DNA from: an uncultured bacterium
GTDB lineage: Bacteria; Actinomycetota; Coriobacteriia; Coriobacteriales; Coriobacteriaceae
NCBI GenBank assembly: GCA_905215945.1
Contig: CAJMRZ010000034.1
Coordinates: forward strand, 1 to 10,833
Direction: 5' to 3'
DNA: 10,833 nucleotides
Below, in pieces: positions 1 through 6,732 of this stretch (the first letter of the stretch is position 1; each line of letters begins with the position of its first letter). The notes under the pieces were generated by a model that worked only from the letters and a program-made list of their open reading frames with translations, was not told where the DNA came from and did not search any database. Made by a program: the position numbers and the translations under genes.

Positions 1-108
1 TGGGAGGACCAGGGCATTGTCACCATCAGCGGTATGACCGAGCGCGACAGCATGGTGTCGTCGCCCAAGTTGGAAGAGGCGCGAGAGCTCGCCCGCAAGC
101 TGGCCTAA
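1..108 (+). CDS. Flavodoxin-like NADPH-dependent FMN reductase, C-terminal 35 residues (5' end outside window)
   Basis: The window opens inside a reading frame that ends at a TAA (106-108). The 35 visible residues (WEDQGIVTISGM at the start, ELARKLA at the end) match the C-terminus of the longer copy at 2691-2996 with only two amino-acid differences (V/A and A/V). That second copy carries the recognisable core of the flavodoxin-like NAD(P)H-dependent oxidoreductase family, which binds FMN and reduces flavin or other acceptors in the cytoplasm. This copy is therefore read as the 3' end of such a gene. Whether its N-terminus (FMN phosphate loop, possible cysteine cluster) is intact cannot be seen. 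It is convergent with the DUF6508 gene and is followed by a long hairpin. Family assignment rests on the second copy and is fairly firm; the substrate is unknown. Confidence 0.75.
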   Translation, partial: WEDQGIVTISGMTERDSMVSSPKLEEARELARKLA

Positions 109-121
109 TGACAAGAAGAAC

Positions 122-185
122 GCATGGCAATCGGTGTTGGTGGAAAGCCTACTTCCCTTACCAAGAGGATTGCTGATTGCCATGC
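122..185. repeat. Long hairpin after flavoprotein gene, copy 1
   Basis: An 11-bp perfect inverted repeat, GCATGGCAATC (122-132) and GATTGCCATGC (175-185), encloses a 42-nt loop. The same structure follows the second flavoprotein copy at 3010-3074. Further out, AAC just before the left arm and GTT three bases after the right arm are also complementary, in both copies. No T-run follows, so a classical intrinsic terminator is unlikely. It lies between convergent genes and could be an mRNA 3' structure or the boundary of a duplicated or mobile unit. What is seen is the symmetry and its duplication; the role is not known. Confidence 0.6.
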
Positions 186-204
186 ATAGTTGCTGACATT
201 TTCT

Positions 205-240
205 TTTGCAACTTTTGCTATTTTTTGCAAGTTTTGCTAT
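205..240. repeat. Orphan iteron-like 19-bp tandem repeat (2 units)
   Basis: Two units of the pattern TTTGCAASTTTTGCTAWTT with a 19-bp period start at 205 and 224. The same unit occurs three times immediately upstream of the AAA+ ATPase gene (4209-4263). Here no gene start adjoins the array on either strand. The motif GCTGACATTTT (192-202) directly to its left also recurs beyond the other array (4294-4304). The simplest reading is a remnant of a second ATPase upstream region whose gene has been lost. Confidence 0.8.
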
Positions 241-302
241 CAGCTGTAGCTGGTCTTTATCTGAGGAACGCTCCTTGATTTATTGCTTATCGTTGGTAAC
301 TG

Positions 303-677
303 TCACGGTCGAAATGTCTTCGCGGCAGCCGATCGGCTCTCGTCGAGCTCCTTCAGTCGGGAGAGGCAGCGGTCCAGAAACCCGCTCCTGGCTTGCGCGG
401 CAAGGAGTCCGTCGCAGAAGCGGTCGCCACGAACGCACCACGTGATGCATGCACGTATCAGATCAATGTCCCCATGGTCGATGTCGCAGCTGTCTATGCC
501 TTCCGAGGTGTCGATGCTATGGCGTTCAAGCGTCTCGAAGTAGCTGGTGTCCGCGAACCCGTCCAATTCATAGAAATCGTCGACGAAATCCTCGAGTCCG
601 AGCGTCCCGCCCCCAAGCTCGACATTCATGTTTCTGTCCGTCAGCTTGCCAGCGTACTTGGTTAGTCTTTCGAACAT
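303..677 (-). CDS. DUF6508 domain-containing protein
   Basis: This 124-residue acidic cytoplasmic protein has no signal peptide or membrane segment. It starts MFERLTKYAGKL and carries the block RACITWCVRGDRFCDGLL followed by GFLDRCLSRLKEL (about residues 79-112), which I recognise as the signature of the DUF6508 family; the length is normal for it. The biochemical role of the family is unknown. The ATG at 677 lies 9 nt after the stop codon of the DUF262 gene on the same strand, so the two are probably co-transcribed; the Shine-Dalgarno sequence is weak (AAAGAGCG). The start codon sits inside a 12-bp palindrome, CGAACATGTTCG. The tight pairing with a GmrSD-like nuclease suggests an accessory or regulatory role in that system, which is inference. 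No convincing terminator follows. Confidence 0.8.
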   Translation of the reverse strand: MFERLTKYAGKLTDRNMNVELGGGTLGLEDFVDDFYELDGFADTSYFETLERHSIDTSEGIDSCDIDHGDIDLIRACITWCVRGDRFCDGLLAAQARSGFLDRCLSRLKELDESRSAAAKTFRP

Positions 678-686
678 GTTCGCTCT

Positions 687-2420
687 TTAGCTCAAAAGTC
701 CGTTGTCGCCCAGGTAGTCCACGAAGGCATCGATGATCCGTGCCGTGCGAGTCGCGATGTCTATTTCGGTGAAGTCTCCCATGACTTGTGTCAGGCGCAC
801 GAGTTCCGCGATCTTTGTTCCGGCTTTTCGCTTGCCATTGCCGTCGGTGTATCCCTCATAGTACTTGCGCTTGTCGCAGAATCTGTAGTCGGCGGCGCGG
901 ATGTTTACACGCTTCTCGAGCAGCGCCTTGTTACCCAGCGCCTCCAGGTTGGATTGGTCGACGAGCGGGTCTATCTCGTTGCGCTTCTTGGCATAGATGT
1001 GCTCAATTTCGAGCGTGGTGTCCAGGTCCATGAGCGGTTGATCTGGGTCTGCGTACGCCCACCAAGTGAGCATGGACTTCGTTACAGGCCTGCCGTTGGT
1101 GAACACGTAGGTTCGGAATCGCTCAGTAATATTTGCGCGATTGAAGTGGTGGTTAGGAAACTCCACCGGGCGGTGCTCCACGATGTTGATCATCTCGGGA
1201 TACACTGGCGAACGCAGCGCGTTCACGCCGGGACGCTCAATGGCGTAGGCGAAAATGAATGCCGTGATCTTGTTTAGAAAGCCGTAGAGTGCCTCGTCGT
1301 CGAGGACACCCTTGCTGTCGCTGTTGGCAAGGAACCAGACGCTTAGCAGATAGGTCCACATGCCGTTGGGGGCGTAGTTCAGCACGAAGAGCCTGCGGAG
1401 CACGCGCTCGCTGAATCCTTCCTGCGCGTCGACGCGTTTCCAGAAGCTGAGCAGGGCCTCAAGATCGCCGAGCGTGGCGTCCTCCTTGAGTATGGCGTAG
1501 CCATCGGCACCGAAGAAGTCGCGCAACGATGCGGTGGTCGTGTCGCGGATGCCTTTCTTCGCGCGGCGGTAGTACATATAGCGCGTAAATAGCTCATCGG
1601 TTGGTGTACCGCGCATGGGCCGGAAGATAGCGTTCGCTCCCTCCTCGAGCCCCTTCCAGCGACGGATGAACTCATCCTTGCGCCCCGTGTCGGAATAATG
1701 CTTGTAGAACTGGCTCTTGAAGATGTCGGCATCTGAGAGAGGCAACCCTCGGTCGTTTAGAGTCGAGAAGATGCGTAGCGCGGTGTCCTGCGACTCCGCT
1801 TCAATGGGCAACAGTATCACATTGTTGATGACGCGTGTGGCCATGTAGACGGTGTAGGTGGGCCACTCGCTCACCAGTTGCTCAATTTTCCTCTGGAAGA
1901 AAGCAAAGTTGCGGGCATAGGCGCTTTTCCAGCCATCGCCTACATTGCCCTCTCGTAAAATCTCGAGGAATTCATTTTTGTCGTTGTCCGATGCAACCTC
2001 GGAGTCGATCTTGAGACGCTCCATGTCGGGCTCGTCGAACTCGTCGGTCTTCCATACACAACGGGCGATTGCCTCGCGCATCTTCACAGACTGCTTATCC
2101 TTCATGTTGGTGAACTTGTCGTAGAACGCGCGGAGCAGCAGCATGATGGTGGTGAGGCGTTGCTGGCCGTCAATGATCTCGAGTTGGCCAGAGAGGTTCT
2201 TAAAGGTGACGATGGGTCCTAGGAAGTATTCGTCGTTCTCGCTGTCGAAACGCTCGTAGTCATCGCCTGGAAAAGCGAACGAGAACAGGTCATCCCACAG
2301 CGTTGCGCATTCATCCTCGCCCCAGGCGTAGGGCCTCTGGTAGTCGGGGATGAGGAAGTCTGATCGCTTATCGGTGAGAAGATCGCGAATCGATCGCTGG
2401 TCGATGTTGAGCTTGGACAT
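687..2420 (-). CDS. DUF262/DUF1524 (GmrSD-like) endonuclease family protein
   Basis: This is a 577-residue cytoplasmic protein. The N-terminal DUF262 (ParB/Srx-like) domain shows IPDYQRPYAW (residues 24-33), LGPI (67-70) and IDGQQRLTT (83-91), the nucleotide-binding or hydrolysing signature, followed by the typical FSTLNDRGLPLSDADI block. The C-terminal DUF1524 domain shows an HNH-type core, EIEHIYAKKRNE (His474) with downstream Asn497/Asn506 and DKRKYY. Single-chain DUF262-DUF1524 proteins are related to the type IV restriction enzyme GmrSD, which cuts modified phage DNA, so a defence nuclease is the best guess; targets are unknown. The start at 2420 is chosen because it begins at the conserved domain and has GGAAGG 8 nt upstream; the frame stays open further upstream but that part has no family resemblance. 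A perfect TATAAT (minus strand) lies at 2461-2466. It forms an operon with the DUF6508 gene. Confidence 0.88.
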   Translation of the reverse strand: MSKLNIDQRSIRDLLTDKRSDFLIPDYQRPYAWGEDECATLWDDLFSFAFPGDDYERFDSENDEYFLGPIVTFKNLSGQLEIIDGQQRLTTIMLLLRAFYDKFTNMKDKQSVKMREAIARCVWKTDEFDEPDMERLKIDSEVASDNDKNEFLEILREGNVGDGWKSAYARNFAFFQRKIEQLVSEWPTYTVYMATRVINNVILLPIEAESQDTALRIFSTLNDRGLPLSDADIFKSQFYKHYSDTGRKDEFIRRWKGLEEGANAIFRPMRGTPTDELFTRYMYYRRAKKGIRDTTTASLRDFFGADGYAILKEDATLGDLEALLSFWKRVDAQEGFSERVLRRLFVLNYAPNGMWTYLLSVWFLANSDSKGVLDDEALYGFLNKITAFIFAYAIERPGVNALRSPVYPEMINIVEHRPVEFPNHHFNRANITERFRTYVFTNGRPVTKSMLTWWAYADPDQPLMDLDTTLEIEHIYAKKRNEIDPLVDQSNLEALGNKALLEKRVNIRAADYRFCDKRKYYEGYTDGNGKRKAGTKIAELVRLTQVMGDFTEIDIATRTARIIDAFVDYLGDNGLLS

Positions 2421-2460
2421 GAGCTGTACCTTCCGCGCGGGAACAATCAAGATGACACGG

Positions 2461-2466
2461 ATTATA
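2461..2466 (-). promoter_or_regulatory. Candidate -10 box for the DUF262-DUF6508 operon
   Basis: On the minus strand this reads TATAAT, a perfect -10 hexamer, about 40 nt before the chosen ATG at 2420. The expected -35 position holds no good match (AGAGCG at 17-bp spacing), so this is a plausible but unconfirmed promoter. Confidence 0.35.
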
Positions 2467-2690
2467 TCGCCGAAGTCGTCATTCGCTCTATTGCTGCGAG
2501 CTACTGAATCTAGCAACCGCTGGCCAACCCTTACGGTTTCATGTCGTGATCCATATCGGCGCCGATCAATGCCCGTGATGCTTCTGCTTGCACCTTCTTT
2601 GGAGAGCGCGAACGAGAGATGCGATCTACAGACGACTGAATAGCTCCATCTGTTTTGGTTACAACAAAATGCGTGCCGAGCGCCTGCGGC

Positions 2691-2996
2691 ATGAAGGAGG
2701 GAGTCTTCGCCTCGCCCATCTACTGGTTTGATATCACTGCGCAGGAGAAGGCCGCCATCGACCGCCTGTACGCCTTCGGTGCCACGGGCTTCCCGTTCAC
2801 CAAGACGGCCCTTTTGCTCGATAGCCACAGCGAGGGCGTCTATGATGCGGCGATTGCTATGTACAAGTCCACATGCGCGTACTGCAAGTGGGAGGACCAG
2901 GGCATTGTCACCATCAGCGGTATGACCGAGCGCGACAGCATGGCCTCCTCGCCCAAGTTGGAAGAGGTGCGAGAGCTCGCTCGCAAGCTCGCCTAA
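2691..2996 (+). pseudogene. 5'-truncated flavodoxin-like NADPH-dependent FMN reductase, second copy
   Basis: The translation contains FASPIYWFDITAQEKAAIDR, then GATGFPFTKTALLL and a C-terminus ending ELARKLA. This is the second half of the NADPH-dependent FMN reductase / flavodoxin-like family: the SPIY...TAQ.KA.IDR segment lines the flavin site. About the first 70 residues, including the FMN phosphate-binding loop, are missing. Resemblance stops sharply near 2690, where unrelated sequence begins. No Shine-Dalgarno sequence precedes the ATG at 2691 or the alternative TTG at 2655. The last 35 codons are about 93-94% identical in DNA to 1-108, and three of the five changed codons are synonymous. 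It is most likely a non-functional partial duplicate; expression as a short protein is possible but unsupported. Confidence 0.7.
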
Positions 2997-3009
2997 GGAT
3001 AAGAAGAAC

Positions 3010-3074
3010 GCATGGCAGTCGGCGTTATTTGAAGTGCTTGCCGTCCTTGCCAGGTGAATCGTTGATTGCCATGC
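3010..3074. repeat. Long hairpin after flavoprotein gene, copy 2
   Basis: GCATGGCAGTC (3010-3020) pairs with GATTGCCATGC (3064-3074) with a single G-T wobble, enclosing a 43-nt loop. Arms and flanks match the element at 122-185, while the loops differ: the paired arms are conserved and the loop has drifted, as expected if the stem matters. It lies between the convergent flavoprotein remnant and the ATPase gene, and no T-run follows. Confidence 0.6.
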
Positions 3075-3104
3075 ACCGTTGCCCTTGCGGACAATCTCGG
3101 CGTG

Positions 3105-4199
3105 CTAGGAGGCCTTCTCACTCAGGAACTCCCTGAACGCGGGGATGTCAAAGCCAACGAGACCACGCCCGCGCTCTCCGATGACGCCGTCCTCCAGGAG
3201 GCGGCGTTTGTATTGGCTTGCGTAGTTGCTGGCGACGCCCATGCGTTTGGCTATCTCCGAGACTCTACTGGGGCCAGAATCGGGCAGCATTGCGAGCAAA
3301 AACTCAATGTCTTTATCGGAAAGCTCCCGATAGGTCGTTTCGAGAATTCGATCGTGCAGCTCCATACGGGCAAGCAGAGAACCCTGCTGTACATCAGGTG
3401 CGCTGATTTTGGGCGAGTTCTCCGAAACATCCCATGTGCGATATCCGACGAGCTGCATCATGTAGGGGAATCCGTCGACGGCCTTCACGGCATCCTCGAG
3501 CGCTTCTGGTGTGATTGAACGTCCTCCGGCCTCAACGGTTTTGCGGAATGCGTTTGCAATTTCAACGTCAGTGATTCGTCCTAACTGATGATATTGGGAA
3601 CGCCTGAGGAACGAGACGGAATCGTTACGCAGCAACGCCGATACTTTGTAGGGCAGCCCTGCCATGAGCAGGGCAACTTTTTTACCTTCGCGTACAAAGT
3701 GCTGGTAAACAGAGGCAAATTGAAGCATTTCTTCGAGATCTACTGTGACTTCATCGATGGTGATGAGAAGTCCGATGTCATGTTTTTCGAGTTGCTTAAA
3801 GATGCCATTCATGCGTGTGCGCCAGTTGCCCTGGACCTCTTGAGCATATGTCCAATCGATGCCCACTGGACCAATTTGAACGCCGTTTATGCGCGCATGA
3901 GGCTGTGAGAGGTAACTATCTGCGGCTTCTTTGGTTCGCTCGATAATATCTTCGAGCATGCCTGGCATGGCGGAGACATTTGCTGCGATCCAACCGTGTT
4001 CAAGCGCCGTTTCTGAAAGGAGCGAGAGAAGCGCCGTCTTGCCCGTTCCCCTTGCGCCCGTAAAAATGGTCGACAGGTTGGGATCTCCCGGGCCGTTGAT
4101 AAAGCCACGGTTGATGTCACGCAGGATATGCTCGCGACCCGCTAGAAAGGGAGGGACGCTTCCGAATGTCGGGGTAAAGGGGTTCTTGCTGTACTCCAT
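3105..4199 (-). CDS. AAA+ ATPase with C-terminal winged-helix domain (ORC/Cdc6-like, AAA_16 type)
   Basis: A 364-residue cytoplasmic protein. The opening NPFTPTFGSVPPFLAGRE block is typical of this ATPase group. Walker A is GARGTGKT (48-55), Walker B LLITIDE (144-150, Asp149/Glu150), and a sensor-1-like strand VALLMAGLP follows at 175-183. GFPYMMQLVG (243-252) is the lid-helix motif. Residues 293-358 (DKDIEFLLAML..., VSEIAKRMGVASNYASQYKRRL) form a winged helix, so ATP-dependent DNA binding is likely; the cellular function is unknown. The start at 4199 has AAAGGAG 5 nt upstream. Three 19-bp repeats begin 8 nt upstream of the start codon, overlapping the edge of the ribosome binding site, which suggests that the protein or a paralogue binds its own control region (inference). 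The gene is convergent with the flavoprotein remnant. Confidence 0.85.
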   Translation of the reverse strand: MEYSKNPFTPTFGSVPPFLAGREHILRDINRGFINGPGDPNLSTIFTGARGTGKTALLSLLSETALEHGWIAANVSAMPGMLEDIIERTKEAADSYLSQPHARINGVQIGPVGIDWTYAQEVQGNWRTRMNGIFKQLEKHDIGLLITIDEVTVDLEEMLQFASVYQHFVREGKKVALLMAGLPYKVSALLRNDSVSFLRRSQYHQLGRITDVEIANAFRKTVEAGGRSITPEALEDAVKAVDGFPYMMQLVGYRTWDVSENSPKISAPDVQQGSLLARMELHDRILETTYRELSDKDIEFLLAMLPDSGPSRVSEIAKRMGVASNYASQYKRRLLEDGVIGERGRGLVGFDIPAFREFLSEKAS

Positions 4200-4208
4200 G
4201 GTGTCTCC

Positions 4209-4263
4209 TTTGCAAGTTTTGCTAATTTTTGCAAGTTTTGCTAATTTTTGCAAGTTTTGCTAA
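4209..4263. repeat. Iteron-like 19-bp tandem repeats upstream of AAA+ ATPase (3 units)
   Basis: Units start at 4209, 4228 and 4247, each TTTGCAAGTTTTGCTAATT (the last is cut to 17 bp). Read on the gene's strand, each unit holds two related half-sites, TTAGCAAAA and CTTGCAAAA, so a TNGCAAAA motif recurs every 9-10 bp, about one helical turn, on one face of the DNA. The array directly abuts the Shine-Dalgarno sequence of the ATPase gene. It is a likely operator or iteron-type binding site. Two further units lie at 205-240. Confidence 0.85.
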
Positions 4264-4301
4264 CGATCGACCAAAGGGCATCGAAGCAGTGACGCTGACA
4301 T

Positions 4302-4342
4302 TTTTTACGCAGAAAAATAAGCAGAAATCAATTAATCTGCGT
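4302..4342 (-). promoter_or_regulatory. Possible ATPase promoter region with inverted repeat
   Basis: On the minus strand TTGATT (4326-4331) and TAAAAA (4302-4307) stand 18 bp apart, a weak promoter match. ACGCAGA (4307-4313) and TCTGCGT (4336-4342) form a 7-bp inverted repeat around them. This AT-rich patch is the only promoter-like stretch between the topoisomerase terminator and the iteron array. Confidence 0.25.
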
Positions 4343-4360
4343 TAAGAAATAGTTGAGAAG

Positions 4361-4410
4361 AAAAACGACGAGTCCCGGGCGCAATGCCGTTGCGCTCCGG
4401 GCCTCGTCGC
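4361..4410 (-). terminator. Intrinsic terminator of the topoisomerase operon
   Basis: The left arm 4366-4384 (CGACGAG...CGCAA) pairs with the right arm 4390-4409 around a 5-nt loop, with one bulge or mismatch region. On the minus strand the stem is followed by TTTTTCTTCT. It lies 37 nt past the parC-like stop codon. Confidence 0.85.
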
Positions 4411-4446
4411 TTTGCGAAGTATCTAACGGTCTCGTTGCCGTGGTAC

Positions 4447-6687
4447 CTAGTCAAACAGGCTCGGCATGTCGTTTTCCTTCATGAGGGCACCGGCGGAGGG
4501 CAGGCTCTGCGCGGTGAACTTCTCGGCCGAGACGCCGGCGCCAAGAATCTCCTCGGTCGTGCCGACGGTGGTGACCGAGCGACCCTTCTTGGCCGTAAAG
4601 GCCTGGACGCCCTGCGTGTTGGTGGTCGTCTTGGTCTTGAGCAGTGACGTGTTGAAGTTCATCAGGCGGTAGTCGCTCGAGACCAGTGCGATGTCGCGAT
4701 CTTCCTTGAGTACCTGCGCATACAGCAGTTTGCTGCCGCCGTAGATGGCGTTCTTGAGGCGCTTGCGGTTGGTTTTGGTGACGTATCCGGAAAGCGCGAC
4801 GCGCACCACGCGGCCGTTCTCAAAGACAAACAGCACGTCGGCCTTGTAGTCCTCGGGGTCGATGACCCAGATGACGCTCTCGTCTGGGTCCATCTCAAGA
4901 TCGGTCGGCAGGTACGAGCCCAGCTGGGCCGACTTGGTGTCCTCAAACGTCGCAACCTTGCACTTGTACACCTGGCTCTTGTTGGTAAAGACCAGCAGCT
5001 CGTGGGTGTTGGAGGACGGAAACTCGATAAAGGGCTTGTCACCGTCTTTGTACTTGAGCGTCGCAGCCTTCTTGAGCACGCGGTCCGTCATCTTCTTAAG
5101 GTAGCCATCGCGCGAGAGCATGATGGTGACCGGGTACTCCTCGACCTCGGGCTCCAAGCTCACCTCGATGACCTCATGGGGCTCGATCCTGCCCGTGCGA
5201 CGTGGCGTCACATACTTCTTGTTGACCGCGGCCAGCTCGTCGCTGATGACCTTCTTGATGTTCTCCTCGCTGGAGAGGATCTCCTCAAGCTCGGCAATCT
5301 CGCCCTCGAGCTTAGCGATGTCCTTGGTGCGGTTGAGGATGTACTCCTCGTTGATGTTGCGGAGCTTAAGCTCGGCAACAAACTCGGCCTGGGTCTCGTC
5401 GATGTCGAAACCCTTCATAAGGTTGGGCACGACCTCGGCTTCGAGCTTGGTGCCGCGGATGATGGCGATGGCCTTGTCGATGTCGAGCAAAATCGCCTCG
5501 AGGCCGTGCAGCAGGTGCAGGCGCTCGGACTTTTTGCCCAGGTCAAAGTTAATGCGGCGACGCGTGGACTCAATACGCCACTTGACCCACTCGTGCAGGA
5601 TCTGGCGCACGCCCATAACGCGAGGATAACCATCGACCAGCACGTTGAAGTTGCACGAGAACGAATCCTGTAGCGTGGTCGAGCGATAGAGCTTGGCCAT
5701 GAGCTTGTCGGGGTCAACACCGCGCTTAAGATCGATGGCGATGCGCAGACCCGAGAGGTCGGTCTCATCGCGGATGTCGGCGATCTCCTTGACCTTGCCC
5801 TCCTTGGAGAGCTTGACGATGCGCTCGATGATGACATCGGTCTTAGTGGTATAGGGAATCTCGTAGACCTCGATGATGCGCTCTTCGGGAATCCAGCGCC
5901 AGCGGGAGCGGATCTGGAAGCTACCAAGGCCGGTCTCGATAATCTTTTCCATCTCCTCGCGGCGGTAGATGATCTCGCCGCCGGTCGAGAAGTCGGGCAT
6001 GGGCATGTACTCGAGCAGGTCGCAATCGGGATCCTTGAGGTAGTGCATCGTGGCGGTGCAGACCTCGTTGAGGTTGAAGCCGCAGATGTCGGACGCCATG
6101 GCGACGCCGATGCCTTTGTTGGCCGAAACCAGAATATTGGGGAACGTGGTGGGCAGCAGGCGCGGCTCCTTCATGGCGCCGTCGTAGCTGTCGACAAAGT
6201 CGACCGGGTCCTTGTCGATGTCCTTGAAGATCTCGGCGCTGATGGGGGAGAGCTTGGCCTCGGTGTAACGCGAGGCGGCGTAGCTCAGATCGCCCGAATA
6301 GTACTTGCCAAAGTTGCCCTTCGACTCAACGAACGGCGCGAGCAGTGCCTCGTTACCGGTGGCTAGACGCACCATCGTCTCGTAGATCGCGGCATCGCCG
6401 TGCGGGTTGAGCTTCATGGTCTGACCCACGATGTTGGCGCTCTTCTGGCGCTCGCCCTTGAGCAGGCCCATCTTGTACATGGTGTAGAGCAGCTTGCGGT
6501 GCGAGGGCTTAAAGCCGTCGATCTCGGGGAATGCACGCGAGACGTTGACGCTCATGGCGTAGGGCATGTAGTTGACCTCGAGCGTCTGCGTGATCGGCTG
6601 GTCGGTGACCTCGGAGTGCAGGCCGATGACGTTCTCGGCGTTAACCTGCTTTTTCTTTGGCTGGTTCTTCGTCTTCTTCTTTGCCAC
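4447..6687 (-). CDS. parC: Type IIA DNA topoisomerase subunit A (ParC/GyrA family)
   Basis: This 746-residue subunit makes and reseals the double-strand DNA break of a type IIA topoisomerase (topoisomerase IV or gyrase). After a Lys-rich N-terminus come NYMPYAMSVNVSRAFPEIDG (39-58), the winged-helix QRDR segment NPHGDAAIYE (94-103) and the catalytic AASRYTEAKL with Tyr141. The coiled-coil gate lies at about residues 440-500, then a beta-pinwheel C-terminal domain. At the place where GyrA carries its QRRGGKG box the sequence is KKAATLKYKDGD, so no GyrA box is present; with the ParC-like length this favours decatenation (topoisomerase IV) over supercoiling. The QRDR has Ala99 where E. coli GyrA has Ser83, and Glu103 for Asp87. 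The start is GTG at 6687 with AGAGG close upstream. It follows the subunit B gene by 45 nt in one operon and ends at an intrinsic terminator. The symbol is used in the family sense. Confidence 0.9.
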   Translation of the reverse strand: MAKKKTKNQPKKKQVNAENVIGLHSEVTDQPITQTLEVNYMPYAMSVNVSRAFPEIDGFKPSHRKLLYTMYKMGLLKGERQKSANIVGQTMKLNPHGDAAIYETMVRLATGNEALLAPFVESKGNFGKYYSGDLSYAASRYTEAKLSPISAEIFKDIDKDPVDFVDSYDGAMKEPRLLPTTFPNILVSANKGIGVAMASDICGFNLNEVCTATMHYLKDPDCDLLEYMPMPDFSTGGEIIYRREEMEKIIETGLGSFQIRSRWRWIPEERIIEVYEIPYTTKTDVIIERIVKLSKEGKVKEIADIRDETDLSGLRIAIDLKRGVDPDKLMAKLYRSTTLQDSFSCNFNVLVDGYPRVMGVRQILHEWVKWRIESTRRRINFDLGKKSERLHLLHGLEAILLDIDKAIAIIRGTKLEAEVVPNLMKGFDIDETQAEFVAELKLRNINEEYILNRTKDIAKLEGEIAELEEILSSEENIKKVISDELAAVNKKYVTPRRTGRIEPHEVIEVSLEPEVEEYPVTIMLSRDGYLKKMTDRVLKKAATLKYKDGDKPFIEFPSSNTHELLVFTNKSQVYKCKVATFEDTKSAQLGSYLPTDLEMDPDESVIWVIDPEDYKADVLFVFENGRVVRVALSGYVTKTNRKRLKNAIYGGSKLLYAQVLKEDRDIALVSSDYRLMNFNTSLLKTKTTTNTQGVQAFTAKKGRSVTTVGTTEEILGAGVSAEKFTAQSLPSAGALMKENDMPSLFD

Positions 6688-6732
6688 GATTTCCTCTTGA
6701 ACTTCTTATGGGCCGTCGTTATCGATTTGCTG

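Noticed and set aside
122..185. Integron attC site interpretation of the hairpins after the flavoprotein copies
   Set aside because: AAC and GTT occur at the ends, but the flanking bases do not fit RYYYAAC/GTTRRRY, there is no integrase, and the genes are not arranged as cassettes.
671..682. CGAACATGTTCG palindrome over the DUF6508 start codon, resembling a LexA box
   Set aside because: The half-sites are separated by 2 bp, not the 4 bp that LexA of Gram-positive bacteria needs, and the site lies inside an operon.
2421..2828. Longer version of the DUF262 protein starting up to 136 codons upstream
   Set aside because: The added part runs antisense through the flavoprotein remnant and over a TATAAT box, and has no family resemblance; the start at 2420 has a good ribosome binding site.
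4200..4253. ATPase start at the upstream TTG (18 more residues)
   Set aside because: The extra residues are encoded by the tandem repeats and by the ribosome binding site of the ATG at 4199.
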